This document shows, piece by piece, positions 20,685-28,019 of a stretch of DNA of 64,000 nucleotides. The notes beneath the pieces are model-generated. The model saw only the letters and a program-made list of their open reading frames with translations. It did no database searches and was not told where the DNA came from. Numbering within the stretch: the first letter of the stretch is position 1; the number at the start of each line of letters is the position of its first letter. The translations under genes and the position numbers were made by a program. The stretch spans positions 248,001 to 312,000 of the forward strand of contig NZ_QUNO01000008.1 of the NCBI RefSeq assembly GCF_003387475.1. Reading direction: 5' to 3'. The DNA is from Kutzneria buriramensis. Lineage in GTDB: Bacteria; Actinomycetota; Actinomycetes; Mycobacteriales; Pseudonocardiaceae.

Positions 20685-21869
20685 TCAGATCCGGTCAACC
20701 GAGTCCGGAGTGTCACCGGCCAACCGGATCAGGCCCGGCAGGGCGAGCAGCGGCAGCAGCGCGACCACCGCGAACACCGGCCGCAGGCCCAGCAGGTCGG
20801 CCAGAACTCCGCCGAGCGCAGCACCCAGCGGTTTCGTGCCCCAGCCGACGAGCCGGTGCGCGCTGTTGAGCCGGCCGAGCAGGTGGTCCGGTGTGAGGCG
20901 CTGGCGCAGCGACACCATCACGATGTTGGTCACCATTACGCCGACACCGCTGGTGAACAGCGCGATGCCGACGGCGACCGGATCGGTGGTCACGGTCGGC
21001 GTCGCGATGGTCACAGCACCGACCAGATAGGAGATCCACAGCGCCCGGGACCGGCCCAGCGCGCGCTCGATCCGTTCGGCCAGCACCGAGCCGACCAGGC
21101 TGCCCACGGCCGTGCCGGTGAGCAACACGCCGTAGGCCTGCTCGGACAGACCCATCGGGCCCTTCGGGGCGACCGCGTAGAGCACGAGCATCGTGAACGC
21201 GGCGCTGGTGGCGAGGTTGAACAGGCCGACCGAGACGGTGAACGTGCGCAGCACCGGATGCCGCCACAGGAACCGCAGACCCTCGGCGATGTCGGCCCTG
21301 ATCGTGCTGGGCTCGGATCGTTCGACCCGGTAGCGGCCGGGCAGCGTCGCGAGGACGGCCACGGAGGCGGCCCAGAGTGCGATTGGCGCACCGAATGCGG
21401 CCATGGTGGCAAGGCCGACGAGCAGCCCGGCCAGCGGCGGCCCGGCGAACTCGTTGGCCATCAGCTCGACCGCGTACAGGCGGCCGTTGGCTCGCGGCAG
21501 CTGATCGCGGCCGACGAGCTGCGGCACGATCGACTGCGCCGACGTGTCGTAGATCGTCTCCGTGACGCCGACACAGAGCGCGACCGCGTAGAGCGCCCAG
21601 ATGGAGGGGGCGCCCAGCAGCACGATCAGCAGGGCGCCCCGGATCGCGTTGGCGACCAGCATCGCCCGCTTGCGGTCCAGCCGGTCGACCAGCGCGCCCG
21701 CCGGCAGCGCGCACACCAGCCAAGGCAGTGTGAACGCCACGCCCAGGCCGGCGATCAGCGTGGGGGAGCGGGTCAGGCCGGCCGCGATCAGCGGCACGGC
21801 CACCTTGAGCACGCCGTCGGCCAGGTTCGACAACCCGTCCGAAATCCACAGTCGCCAGTACGGGGTCAC
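20685..21869 (-). CDS. MFS transporter (EntS/MFS_3-like)
   Basis: The 394-aa protein has about 12 hydrophobic segments and MFS loop motifs (GALVDRLDRKRAMLVAN after TM2, LAERIERALGRSRALW). MFS_3 proteins export small molecules such as siderophores or drugs; the substrate is unknown. The frame is open to 22079, through the divergent regulator. I prefer GTG 21869, with GGGAG 11 nt upstream, because two operator-like elements fill 21871-21906; ATG 21887 and ATG 21905 are alternatives that would place the start inside them. It is probably repressed by the adjacent ArsR-type protein. Confidence 0.8.
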   Translation of the reverse strand: MTPYWRLWISDGLSNLADGVLKVAVPLIAAGLTRSPTLIAGLGVAFTLPWLVCALPAGALVDRLDRKRAMLVANAIRGALLIVLLGAPSIWALYAVALCVGVTETIYDTSAQSIVPQLVGRDQLPRANGRLYAVELMANEFAGPPLAGLLVGLATMAAFGAPIALWAASVAVLATLPGRYRVERSEPSTIRADIAEGLRFLWRHPVLRTFTVSVGLFNLATSAAFTMLVLYAVAPKGPMGLSEQAYGVLLTGTAVGSLVGSVLAERIERALGRSRALWISYLVGAVTIATPTVTTDPVAVGIALFTSGVGVMVTNIVMVSLRQRLTPDHLLGRLNSAHRLVGWGTKPLGAALGGVLADLLGLRPVFAVVALLPLLALPGLIRLAGDTPDSVDRI

Positions 21870-21870
21870 C

Positions 21871-21906
21871 GATGGAGTATCTCCCATCGATGGGGAAAAC
21901 TCCATC
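21871..21906. promoter_or_regulatory. Tandem GATGG-N8-CCATC operators
   Basis: Two 18-bp elements of the form GATGG-N8-CCATC lie back to back (21871-21888 and 21889-21906) between the divergent MFS and ArsR-type genes. The second is part of a longer palindrome, CATCGATGG/CCATCGATG (21885-21893/21902-21910). They are the likely binding sites of the ArsR-type regulator. Confidence 0.65.
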
Positions 21907-21910
21907 GATG

Positions 21911-21916
21911 TAGGCT
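21911..21916 (+). promoter_or_regulatory. -10 box of the leaderless ArsR-type gene
   Basis: TAGGCT ends 7 nt before ATG 21924 and there is no Shine-Dalgarno sequence. It directly abuts the tandem operators, consistent with autoregulation. Confidence 0.45.
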
Positions 21917-21923
21917 GTCCACC

Positions 21924-22439
21924 ATGGCTCTGCCGCATCGTGACGCCTCCGACCGTGAGGCGAAGGCCCTGGCCCATCCGCTGCGGCTGCGCATCCTGCG
22001 GCTGTGCTGGCAGCAGGAGCTGACCAACAAGCAGCTGGCCGAGCGGCTCGACCGGGATCCCGGCACGGTGCTGTACCACGTGCGGCAGCTGGTCGCCGCC
22101 GGGCTGCTGGAGCAGGCACCGGTGCGCAGCGGCGACAGCGGGGCGTTGGAGAAGCCGTACCGGTCGAAGGCGCGCTCGTGGTGGCTCGACGACCAGCCCG
22201 GCACCGGCGCGGACGCCGCGTTCGCGCCTGTCGAGGCGCTACAGCACGAGCTACGGGCCGCCGGTCCCGAGTCGGTGCGGACCTTCGTCCGATTCGCGCT
22301 CCACCTGTCGGCCTCGGATGCGGCGGAGCTCGACCGTCGGCTGATGGCGCTGCTGGACGAGTACACCACCGGCGACGATCAGCGCGCGGACCAGCCGGCC
22401 TACGGCGGCATCGTGGTCCTGCACCGGCTGGCCGACTGA
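21924..22439 (+). CDS. ArsR-like winged-helix regulator
   Basis: The 171-aa protein has an N-terminal HTH_20/ArsR-type domain (EAKALAHPLRLRILRLCWQQ, LTNKQLAERLDRDPGTVLYHVRQLVAAGLLEQ, about 12-65) and a C-terminal helical part with a possible ligand-binding role. No metal-binding cysteine pair typical of ArsR/SmtB is present, so it probably senses an organic ligand or dimer state. It is divergent from the MFS gene with operator repeats between them, a standard repressor/exporter pair. Confidence 0.85.
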   Translation: MALPHRDASDREAKALAHPLRLRILRLCWQQELTNKQLAERLDRDPGTVLYHVRQLVAAGLLEQAPVRSGDSGALEKPYRSKARSWWLDDQPGTGADAAFAPVEALQHELRAAGPESVRTFVRFALHLSASDAAELDRRLMALLDEYTTGDDQRADQPAYGGIVVLHRLAD

Positions 22440-22440
22440 G

Positions 22441-23022
22441 TCAGACGAAGTCGTACGCCACCGCGAATTCGTCGGCCCACGGCTCGTCCTGGTCGCGCTC
22501 GAACGCCGTCAACAGCCGGTCGCGAACCTCGCTCCGATGAGCCCAGTCGTCGGTTGTCGTCAGGACGTAAGCCGCCAGATGCCGGTCCGGCGCCGAACCC
22601 GGTGGCCACGATTCGAGGAAACGGTCCGGATTGGGCACCGCCCGCAGGAAGGTCGGCACGTCGTGGAACGCGCCCAGGTTCGGCGGGAAATCCGCCAGTA
22701 GCTGCCGCCAGACCACGTCCAGGAAACGCGCGACCGCCTGCCGCTCGTGCTCGGGCCAGCTGGGCGCGACCTTGCCGAGGACGATGCTTGGGTCGAGTTC
22801 GTCGCCGGTGACGAGGTTCCGGAGCAGCGTCGGCAGGAGGGCCTTCACGTCGGCCTCGGCGCCGACGGTGTTGCCCAACCGGATCGTCAGGGAGAACAGG
22901 TCGTGGTCCTCGACCCGGACATCGCCGACACAGTGCGGGCAGCCCTCCAGTACCGCCCGCCGTGGGTAGCCGGCGAACGTCGCCTCGACGTCGTCAATCG
23001 CCTTCGCCAGCGCGGGATCCAT
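22441..23022 (-). CDS. Conserved hypothetical protein
   Basis: The 193-aa soluble protein is not recognised. It starts MDPALAKAIDDVEATFAGYPRRAVLEGCPHCVGDVRVEDHDLFSL, with a lone CPHC pair, and has acidic and Trp-rich helical segments (RQAVARFLDVVWRQLLADFPP, TTTDDWAHRSEVRDRLLTAFE). No signal peptide or membrane segment is present. It is convergent with the ArsR-type gene, 1 nt apart, and divergent from the lipoprotein at 23037 with only 14 bp between starts. Confidence 0.65.
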   Translation of the reverse strand: MDPALAKAIDDVEATFAGYPRRAVLEGCPHCVGDVRVEDHDLFSLTIRLGNTVGAEADVKALLPTLLRNLVTGDELDPSIVLGKVAPSWPEHERQAVARFLDVVWRQLLADFPPNLGAFHDVPTFLRAVPNPDRFLESWPPGSAPDRHLAAYVLTTTDDWAHRSEVRDRLLTAFERDQDEPWADEFAVAYDFV

Positions 23023-23036
23023 GGTGACATTGTGGG

Positions 23037-23420
23037 ATGAGGTCGGTGCTGCTGCTCGTACCCCTCCTGTTCCTCGTGGCCTGCGGGCGCTGCAACCTGC
23101 CGATGATTCCGTCGCCCGGCATCGGGTTGAACGCCGCGGCCTGGTTCGCGACCCATCCCGGCGACACGCTGCATGCCTGTGTCGGCGAACGCTGCCAGTC
23201 CGTCACCAAGGCCGACGCGAAACGCCCCGTGCAGTTGATGATCCCGGCCAGGGCCGACCCGTCGGCGACGATGCGGCTCACCGTCACCGACGGGTCGGGT
23301 TTGACCGTGCGCCGTGACTTCGCCCCGGTGCAGCACTCCGTTGACGGTGCGTGCGGCACCGTGACGTGGTGGGAGACGCCCGCCACGCTGACCGGCGACG
23401 GGCGTCTCCAACCCGGCTAG
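23037..23420 (+). CDS. Small lipoprotein of unknown function
   Basis: The 127-aa product has a lipoprotein signal (MRSVLLLVPLLFLVACGRC, lipobox LVAC, Cys16) and further cysteines in HACVGERCQSV and DGACGTV that could form disulfides in an exported Ig-like fold (MRLTVTDGSGLTVRRDF). No function is recognised. Its 3' end overlaps the stop of the nitrilase-like gene by 4 nt in convergent orientation. Confidence 0.65.
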   Translation: MRSVLLLVPLLFLVACGRCNLPMIPSPGIGLNAAAWFATHPGDTLHACVGERCQSVTKADAKRPVQLMIPARADPSATMRLTVTDGSGLTVRRDFAPVQHSVDGACGTVTWWETPATLTGDGRLQPG

Positions 23421-24370
23421 AAGCCGGCCCTGTCCTCGCTGCGCGGGTCGTCGCGGATGAGGTGCGGCTCGTAGACGCCGTCGCGGGCGGTGCGCCGCCA
23501 CGGCCGGGCCAGGTTCTCCGCGTTGCCGTCGATGTCCGCGACGGCGATCGGCTCGTCGCCGGTGCGGGCCAGCCACTCGCCGGCCGGCGAGAGGACGCCG
23601 GCCGAGGTGTCGGCGGCGTAGCCGACCCAGTAGCTGTTGGTCGCGGCATGGGCCTGCGCCTCGGTGGCGAACACCTCGGTCGGGGCGGCGGTCGCGAACA
23701 GCACGACGTCCACGTCGAGGCGCTCGTACTCCAGGAACAGCTCCGGGAAGTGCGCCTCCATGCCCAGCGCCAGCCCGATCCGCACGCCGTCGACCTCGAA
23801 GGTCACCGGCGCCGATCCCGGCGTGTACATGAAGCTGACCTTGGTGTTGGACAGCATCCGCTCGTCGTAGCGGGTGACGACCTCGCCCTTGTCGGACAGC
23901 ACGTACAGGCTGTTGTGCGGGCGGTTCGGCGGCGTCAGCCGGTGCACGGCGCCGACCACCGTCCACAGCCCCAGCTCCCGGGCCAGGTCGGCGATCCGGC
24001 CCAGCTCGTCGCGCAGCACGTCCCACTCGACCAGGCCCCAGTCGGCCGGACCCACGCGGTTCGGGTCCGCCGACATGATCCGCTTGTGCGGGGAGCAGGT
24101 GGCGCCCTCCGGGAACACCACCAGCCGCGCGCCCGCCGCGTAGGCGTCACGCATCAGCCGGCGGATCTCCCGCCCGCTCTCCCGCAGCAGTTCGGCGTCC
24201 CGCGGATCCTGGCGCAGCGTGGTGCGCGCCGCCGCGAGCCGCAGGGTCTTCGTCTTCGGCATCTCGTCTCCCGATGTCCGACGGAAGTGCCGAAGCGCGG
24301 TCGTGTAGGACTGCCCGGTCCTGGCCGCTCGGGCCCGGACCCGGCGCTTGAAGTTCCCTCTGGCGGTCAC
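23417..24370 (-). CDS. Nitrilase-superfamily protein lacking Lys and Cys of the triad
   Basis: The 317-aa product has the nitrilase fold signatures LVVFPEGATCSP (Glu88), LGLWTVVGAVHR, NSLYVLSDKGEVVTRYDER and VRIGLALGMEAHFPELF. In active members the second catalytic segment has Lys (Y.K..L) and the third Cys (G..ICY...FPE). Here the equivalents are Glu170 and Gly203, so amidase activity is unlikely. GTG 24370, with GGAAGG 7 nt upstream, adds a basic N-terminal tail (NFKRRVRARAARTGQ) that I recall from other actinobacterial proteins; internal ATG 24262 is the alternative start. Confidence 0.7.
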   Translation of the reverse strand: MTARGNFKRRVRARAARTGQSYTTALRHFRRTSGDEMPKTKTLRLAAARTTLRQDPRDAELLRESGREIRRLMRDAYAAGARLVVFPEGATCSPHKRIMSADPNRVGPADWGLVEWDVLRDELGRIADLARELGLWTVVGAVHRLTPPNRPHNSLYVLSDKGEVVTRYDERMLSNTKVSFMYTPGSAPVTFEVDGVRIGLALGMEAHFPELFLEYERLDVDVVLFATAAPTEVFATEAQAHAATNSYWVGYAADTSAGVLSPAGEWLARTGDEPIAVADIDGNAENLARPWRRTARDGVYEPHLIRDDPRSEDRAGF

Positions 24371-24543
24371 GTCTCGGCCTTCCACGTCCCGGACCGGCGA
24401 TCCCCCAGCGACGCACGCGCCCGGAACGGACGGCTTCGGACGACGACCCGAGACAGGAAGTCCCTTTGCCTCCGCGGGGAGCCGGGCTGGGGCCGGCTCG
24501 TGGAGGTTGGGCGTGGGCCACGCCGTGCGAACCGTAGCACGGG

Positions 24544-25497
24544 CTACGGCGTGACGACGACCTTGCCGCGGGCCTGCCCGGACCGCACGTGGCGGATGGC
24601 GGCAACGGCGTCGCTGAGCGGGAAAGTGCGGTCGACGGCGGGCGTGACGGCGCCGTCCTCGATCAGCCGGCGCAGCTCGCGCAGGTCTTCGGCTCGCGCG
24701 GTGGCGAACAGGCCGCGGAGTTGCTGGCCGACGAAGGGGGAGAGGAGGGCCGCGCGCAGGGTTCGGGCGACGCCGCCGACGAACCGGCCGCCGCCCTCGC
24801 CGCCGACGATGATCAGGGTGCCCTTGGGCGTGAGGTGTTGGCGTAGCTGGGAAAGCGGCCGGTCGCCGGCGGTGTCGAGGATGACGTCGTACCGGCCGGT
24901 GAGCGGTTCCCGCTTGTAGTCGACGACGTCGTCCGCGCCGAGGGATCGGACCAGCTCGGTCTTGGCGGTGCTGCACAGACCGGTGACGTGCGCGCCGAGA
25001 GCCTTGGCCAACTGCACCGCGTAGGTGCCGACCCCGCCGCCGGCGCCGATGACCAGAGCACGCTGTCCGGGGTGGACGGTGCGAAGTCCTTGTAGGGCAG
25101 TGCATGCCGACACCGGAACGGCGGCGGCCTGCTCGAAGGTCAGGTTCGACGGCTTCGGCACGACCCGGGTGGCCGCGGTGACGGCGTACTCGGCGAACGA
25201 ACCGTTGGCGGTGCCGAAAACCTCGTCACCGGGACGGAATTCGGTGACACCGGGGCCGATTTCCTCGATGACACCGGCAAGATCGAGCCCGGGCACGGGT
25301 CTTTTGGGTCTGCGTAAACCGTAGCCCATCAACCGGATCAGGTACGGCTCGCCGCTGGTGAGGTGCCAGATGCTCGGGTCGACGCCGGCGGCGCGGACCC
25401 GTACCAGCACCTGTCCGGGGCCGGGCGCGGGCCGCTCGACGTCGTCGAACCGCAGCACGTCCAGCGGGCCGTAGCCGTCGCGGACGATCGCCTTCAT
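24544..25497 (-). CDS. NAD(P)-dependent zinc-free alcohol dehydrogenase/quinone oxidoreductase
   Basis: The 317-aa MDR-family enzyme has the GroES-like N-terminus (MKAIVRDGYGPLDVLRFDDV, PGLDLAGVIEEIGPGVTEFRPGDEVFG) and a Rossmann domain with ALVIGAGGGVGTYAVQLAKALGA. The zinc-ligand cysteines of alcohol dehydrogenases are absent, so it is closer to quinone oxidoreductases and probably reduces quinones or enones with NADPH. Its ATG overlaps the stop of the XRE gene (ATGA), making it the last gene of a three-gene operon. The 173 bp beyond its stop hold no recognised gene. Confidence 0.85.
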   Translation of the reverse strand: MKAIVRDGYGPLDVLRFDDVERPAPGPGQVLVRVRAAGVDPSIWHLTSGEPYLIRLMGYGLRRPKRPVPGLDLAGVIEEIGPGVTEFRPGDEVFGTANGSFAEYAVTAATRVVPKPSNLTFEQAAAVPVSACTALQGLRTVHPGQRALVIGAGGGVGTYAVQLAKALGAHVTGLCSTAKTELVRSLGADDVVDYKREPLTGRYDVILDTAGDRPLSQLRQHLTPKGTLIIVGGEGGGRFVGGVARTLRAALLSPFVGQQLRGLFATARAEDLRELRRLIEDGAVTPAVDRTFPLSDAVAAIRHVRSGQARGKVVVTP

Positions 25498-25718
25498 GGG
25501 GATTCTCCTTCCGGGTACTGGAAAACGTCGTCGAGCGGGACGCCGAACACGCGGGCGATCTGGAACGCCACCTCCAGCGAGGGCGAGTACCGGCCCTGCT
25601 CGATCGCGATCACGGTCTGCCGGGTGACGCCGATCCGGTCGCCCAGCTCGGCCTGCGTCATCTCGCCCGCGGCGAAGCGCAGCGCCCGGATCGAGTTGGT
25701 CACCCTGGTCGGCTTCAC
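25494..25718 (-). CDS. Short XRE/Cro-type regulator
   Basis: The 74-aa protein is almost only an HTH_3 domain (TQAELGDRIGVTRQTVIAIEQGRYSPSLEVAFQIARVFGVPLDDVF), of the small YozG-like type that typically sits beside a membrane protein. GTG 25718 overlaps the stop of the membrane-protein gene (GTGA), and its own stop overlaps the dehydrogenase ATG. The palindrome at 26173-26203 is a candidate operator. Confidence 0.85.
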   Translation of the reverse strand: MKPTRVTNSIRALRFAAGEMTQAELGDRIGVTRQTVIAIEQGRYSPSLEVAFQIARVFGVPLDDVFQYPEGESP

Positions 25719-26140
25719 CACGTCTGGAACCCCCGGCGGTAGCCGACGATCCGGGCCACCGAGCCCAGCACCGCCGACAGCGTGAACGCCAGGTAGATGG
25801 CATTGGCGATCCAGAACTGGTCCAGCCGGAAGATGGCCAGGAACATCGCCAGCACGCCGCCGACCACCACGAACGACTGGCCGATCCGGTCGCCGAACCG
25901 CCCGATCTCCCGGTCGCGCTGGTCCCGCTTGCTGTCCCGCGGCGACGCGATCGACACCGCGATGTTCAGCACGATCGTCGCCACGATCGACCCGCCGGTG
26001 ATCCACAGCAGCGTGGCCGCGTACGGCGCCGCGGTCAGCGGCCCGGGGCCCGATCTGCTCAGTACCAGCACGGCGTAGGCCGCGTAGGCGGCCACCGACA
26101 CCACCAGCATGATCCACGCGCGCTTCTCTTCGTACGCCAC
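25715..26140 (-). CDS. Four-helix membrane protein paired with XRE regulator
   Basis: The 141-aa product has four hydrophobic segments (about 9-28, 41-62, 88-106 and 110-130) with a basic cytoplasmic loop SPRDSKRDQRDREIGRFGDR. It resembles DUF2178-type proteins, whose genes usually precede a small XRE regulator. GTG 26140 follows GAGGGAGGGCAG, while the upstream ATG at 26164 has no RBS, so 26140 is preferred. The function is unknown. Confidence 0.75.
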   Translation of the reverse strand: MAYEEKRAWIMLVVSVAAYAAYAVLVLSRSGPGPLTAAPYAATLLWITGGSIVATIVLNIAVSIASPRDSKRDQRDREIGRFGDRIGQSFVVVGGVLAMFLAIFRLDQFWIANAIYLAFTLSAVLGSVARIVGYRRGFQTW

Positions 26141-26166
26141 GGCTCTGCCCTCCCTCGACGGCATCG

Positions 26167-26203
26167 AATGTAAAGAATCTCAGACACGATGTCAGACATT
26201 CTT
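26167..26203 (-). promoter_or_regulatory. Promoter with palindromic operator of the XRE operon
   Basis: On the minus strand CTGACA (26195-26190) and TACATT (26172-26167) are spaced by 17 bp, a good sigma-70-type promoter 27 bp before GTG 26140. A 31-bp imperfect palindrome (26173-26203, AAGAAT...ATTCTT ends) covers the spacer and -35, so bound repressor would block RNA polymerase. Confidence 0.65.
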
Positions 26204-26238
26204 AACACGCTGTCGGGCCCCTTCGGCACCATGTCCGG

Positions 26239-26799
26239 GTGATCGTTGAGGTGGCGAGCAAGCGGCGGAGAACCCCGTTCCCGGCGGACGTGGCAGTGGT
26301 GGACGTGACCTCGCGCGGGCCGGAACCGTGGGTGCGGCTGAGCCCGTTCTACCCGCACGGCGGCATCCCGGTGCCGCTGTCGCCGGGCGAGGTCGGGACG
26401 TCCGTCGAGGGCATCTGGCAGGCGCTCAAGGTCTTCGCCGAGGCGGACGTGGACGTGTCGAAGCTGACTGTCGCGAGGATGTCCGGTCTCAAGAGGACGG
26501 TCCGCAGGTTCGGGCCGGTGCTGGGACATCGGGACGGGCTGCGGGGGAGCGGGCTGCTGGACTACGAGACCGCGCGGCGGCGGATCTACCTGCCGGCCTA
26601 CCGGTGGGTGCTGGACAACTGCGTGTCGGACGTGCTGGAGGAGTTACGTGAGCTCGGCGCCGAGCGGCCGTTGGTGCTGCTGGACTACACGACGAACGGC
26701 GACGTCGCGAACCTGGCCACGCCGCTGTCACACGCGGCGCTGGTCGCGCGGCACCTGACGGGGCGCTGGGACGACTCGAAAACCGTTGCGGGCCGATGA
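26239..26799 (+). CDS. Conserved actinobacterial protein (DUF6939-like)
   Basis: The 186-aa protein contains VVDVTSRGPEPWVRLSPFYPHGGIPVP, a strongly conserved-looking stretch I associate with DUF6939 proteins (from memory, moderate certainty), then IWQALKVFAEADVDVSKLTV and YLPAYRWVLDNCVSDVLEELREL. No catalytic function is known. It starts at GTG 26239, divergent from the XRE operon, and ends 12 nt before the S4 gene. Confidence 0.65.
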   Translation: MIVEVASKRRRTPFPADVAVVDVTSRGPEPWVRLSPFYPHGGIPVPLSPGEVGTSVEGIWQALKVFAEADVDVSKLTVARMSGLKRTVRRFGPVLGHRDGLRGSGLLDYETARRRIYLPAYRWVLDNCVSDVLEELRELGAERPLVLLDYTTNGDVANLATPLSHAALVARHLTGRWDDSKTVAGR

Positions 26800-26811
26800 C
26801 ATAGTGGGGAG

Positions 26812-27177
26812 GTGGAGTCCACCCGAGTGGACCGCTGGCTCTGGGCGGTCCGGCTGACGAAGACCCGCCCGGACGCCGCGGCGGCGTGCCGGGGCGGTCA
26901 CGTGCGCGTGAACGACAAGCCCGCGAAGCCGGCGACCACCGTGTCGCCCGGTGACGAGGTGCGCGCCCGGGTCGGCGACAAGACGAAGGTCGTCGAGGTC
27001 GTGCGGGTGATCCAGAAGCGGGTAGGCGCCGCGGACGCCGCGACGTGCTTCATCGACCGCACGCCCGCGCCCCCGCCGGAGGCCGCGATCCCGGTTGCCC
27101 GCCGCGAGCGGGGAGCCGGCCGGCCCACCAAGCGGGAGCGGCGCGTGCTGGACAAGTTCCGGTTCGGCCAGTTCTAG
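26812..27177 (+). CDS. S4-domain RNA-binding protein (Hsp15-like)
   Basis: The 121-aa basic protein has an N-terminal S4 domain (TRVDRWLWAVRLTKTRPDAAAACRGGHVRVNDKPAKPATTVSPGDEVRA, residues 3-50) and an Arg/Lys-rich tail (RRERGAGRPTKRERRVLDKFRFGQF). Hsp15/HslR recycles stalled 50S subunits carrying peptidyl-tRNA in E. coli; a similar role is inferred here. GTG 26812 has GGGGAGG just upstream. Confidence 0.85.
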   Translation: MESTRVDRWLWAVRLTKTRPDAAAACRGGHVRVNDKPAKPATTVSPGDEVRARVGDKTKVVEVVRVIQKRVGAADAATCFIDRTPAPPPEAAIPVARRERGAGRPTKRERRVLDKFRFGQF

Positions 27178-27183
27178 TCGGCT

Positions 27184-27933
27184 TTAGTCAAGGAAGTCGG
27201 CGAGGATCGGCAGCAGCAGGTCGGCGCGGCGGGTGACCGTCATGTGGGTGGTGTTCGGCAGCACCGCGAGGTGCGAGCCGGGGATCAGCTGCTTCATGAG
27301 GCCGCCGTGCTCGATGGTGACGAAGTCGTGGTCGCCCATCACCAGCAGGGTCGGCGCGGTGATGCCGGCCAGTTGGTTGTCGCTCCAGCCCTGGAGGTCG
27401 GCGTTGGACGCGGACAGCGTCGCCATGAACTTCTCGAAGTTCTCGGGGTGCGGCGACAGGCGCTGGTAGGCGTCCCGCATGGCGGCGAAGTCCTCGGCCG
27501 TCGGCATCCGCGTCGACGTGGCGTGCTTGGACGGGTCCATCAGGTCCTCGTGCATGCCGTCCGTCCGCACGCTGGCCGAGATCGGCACCATCGAGAGCAG
27601 CCGGTCCGGGTGGCTCACGGCCAGTTCGAGCGCGACCGCCGCGCCCATGCTGTGTCCGAGCACGTGCGCCCGGTCGATGGCGAGGTGGTCCAGCAGCGCG
27701 ACGACGTCGCCGGCCAGGGCCGCAGGGGTGATCGACCGGTCGATGTCGGCGGTTCGGCCGTGGCCCTGGAGTTCGACGCCGATCACCTGGTGGCGCTGCG
27801 CCAGCGTGGGGATCAGGCCGGCGAAGTTCAGGTCGATGGTCAGCAAGCCGCCGTGCAGCAGGACCAGCGGGGCGCCGGCCTCGCCGTGCCGCTCGTAGTA
27901 CATGTGCAGGCCGTTCACGTCCGCGTAGCCCAT
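27184..27933 (-). CDS. Alpha/beta hydrolase
   Basis: The 249-aa protein has the oxyanion motif LVLLHGG (about 23-29), the nucleophile elbow LGHSMGAA (Ser about 95), a possible acid in VMGDHDFVT and the catalytic His in NTTHMTVTRR. The fold fits esterases, lactonases or C-C hydrolases; the substrate is unknown. It stands alone, 6 nt from the convergent S4 gene. Confidence 0.85.
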   Translation of the reverse strand: MGYADVNGLHMYYERHGEAGAPLVLLHGGLLTIDLNFAGLIPTLAQRHQVIGVELQGHGRTADIDRSITPAALAGDVVALLDHLAIDRAHVLGHSMGAAVALELAVSHPDRLLSMVPISASVRTDGMHEDLMDPSKHATSTRMPTAEDFAAMRDAYQRLSPHPENFEKFMATLSASNADLQGWSDNQLAGITAPTLLVMGDHDFVTIEHGGLMKQLIPGSHLAVLPNTTHMTVTRRADLLLPILADFLD

Positions 27934-28019
27934 GGCCGTTTCCTCTCAGCGCAACCCGTGTTGTCACCACTGCGTCGAACGGGGGATCACCGCGATCGAC
28001 ACCACCCTAGAGTTTTTTC

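Noticed and set aside
24371-24543. A small gene between the nitrilase-like and dehydrogenase genes
   Set aside because: Open frames here are short, lack RBS-start pairs and show no recognisable sequence.
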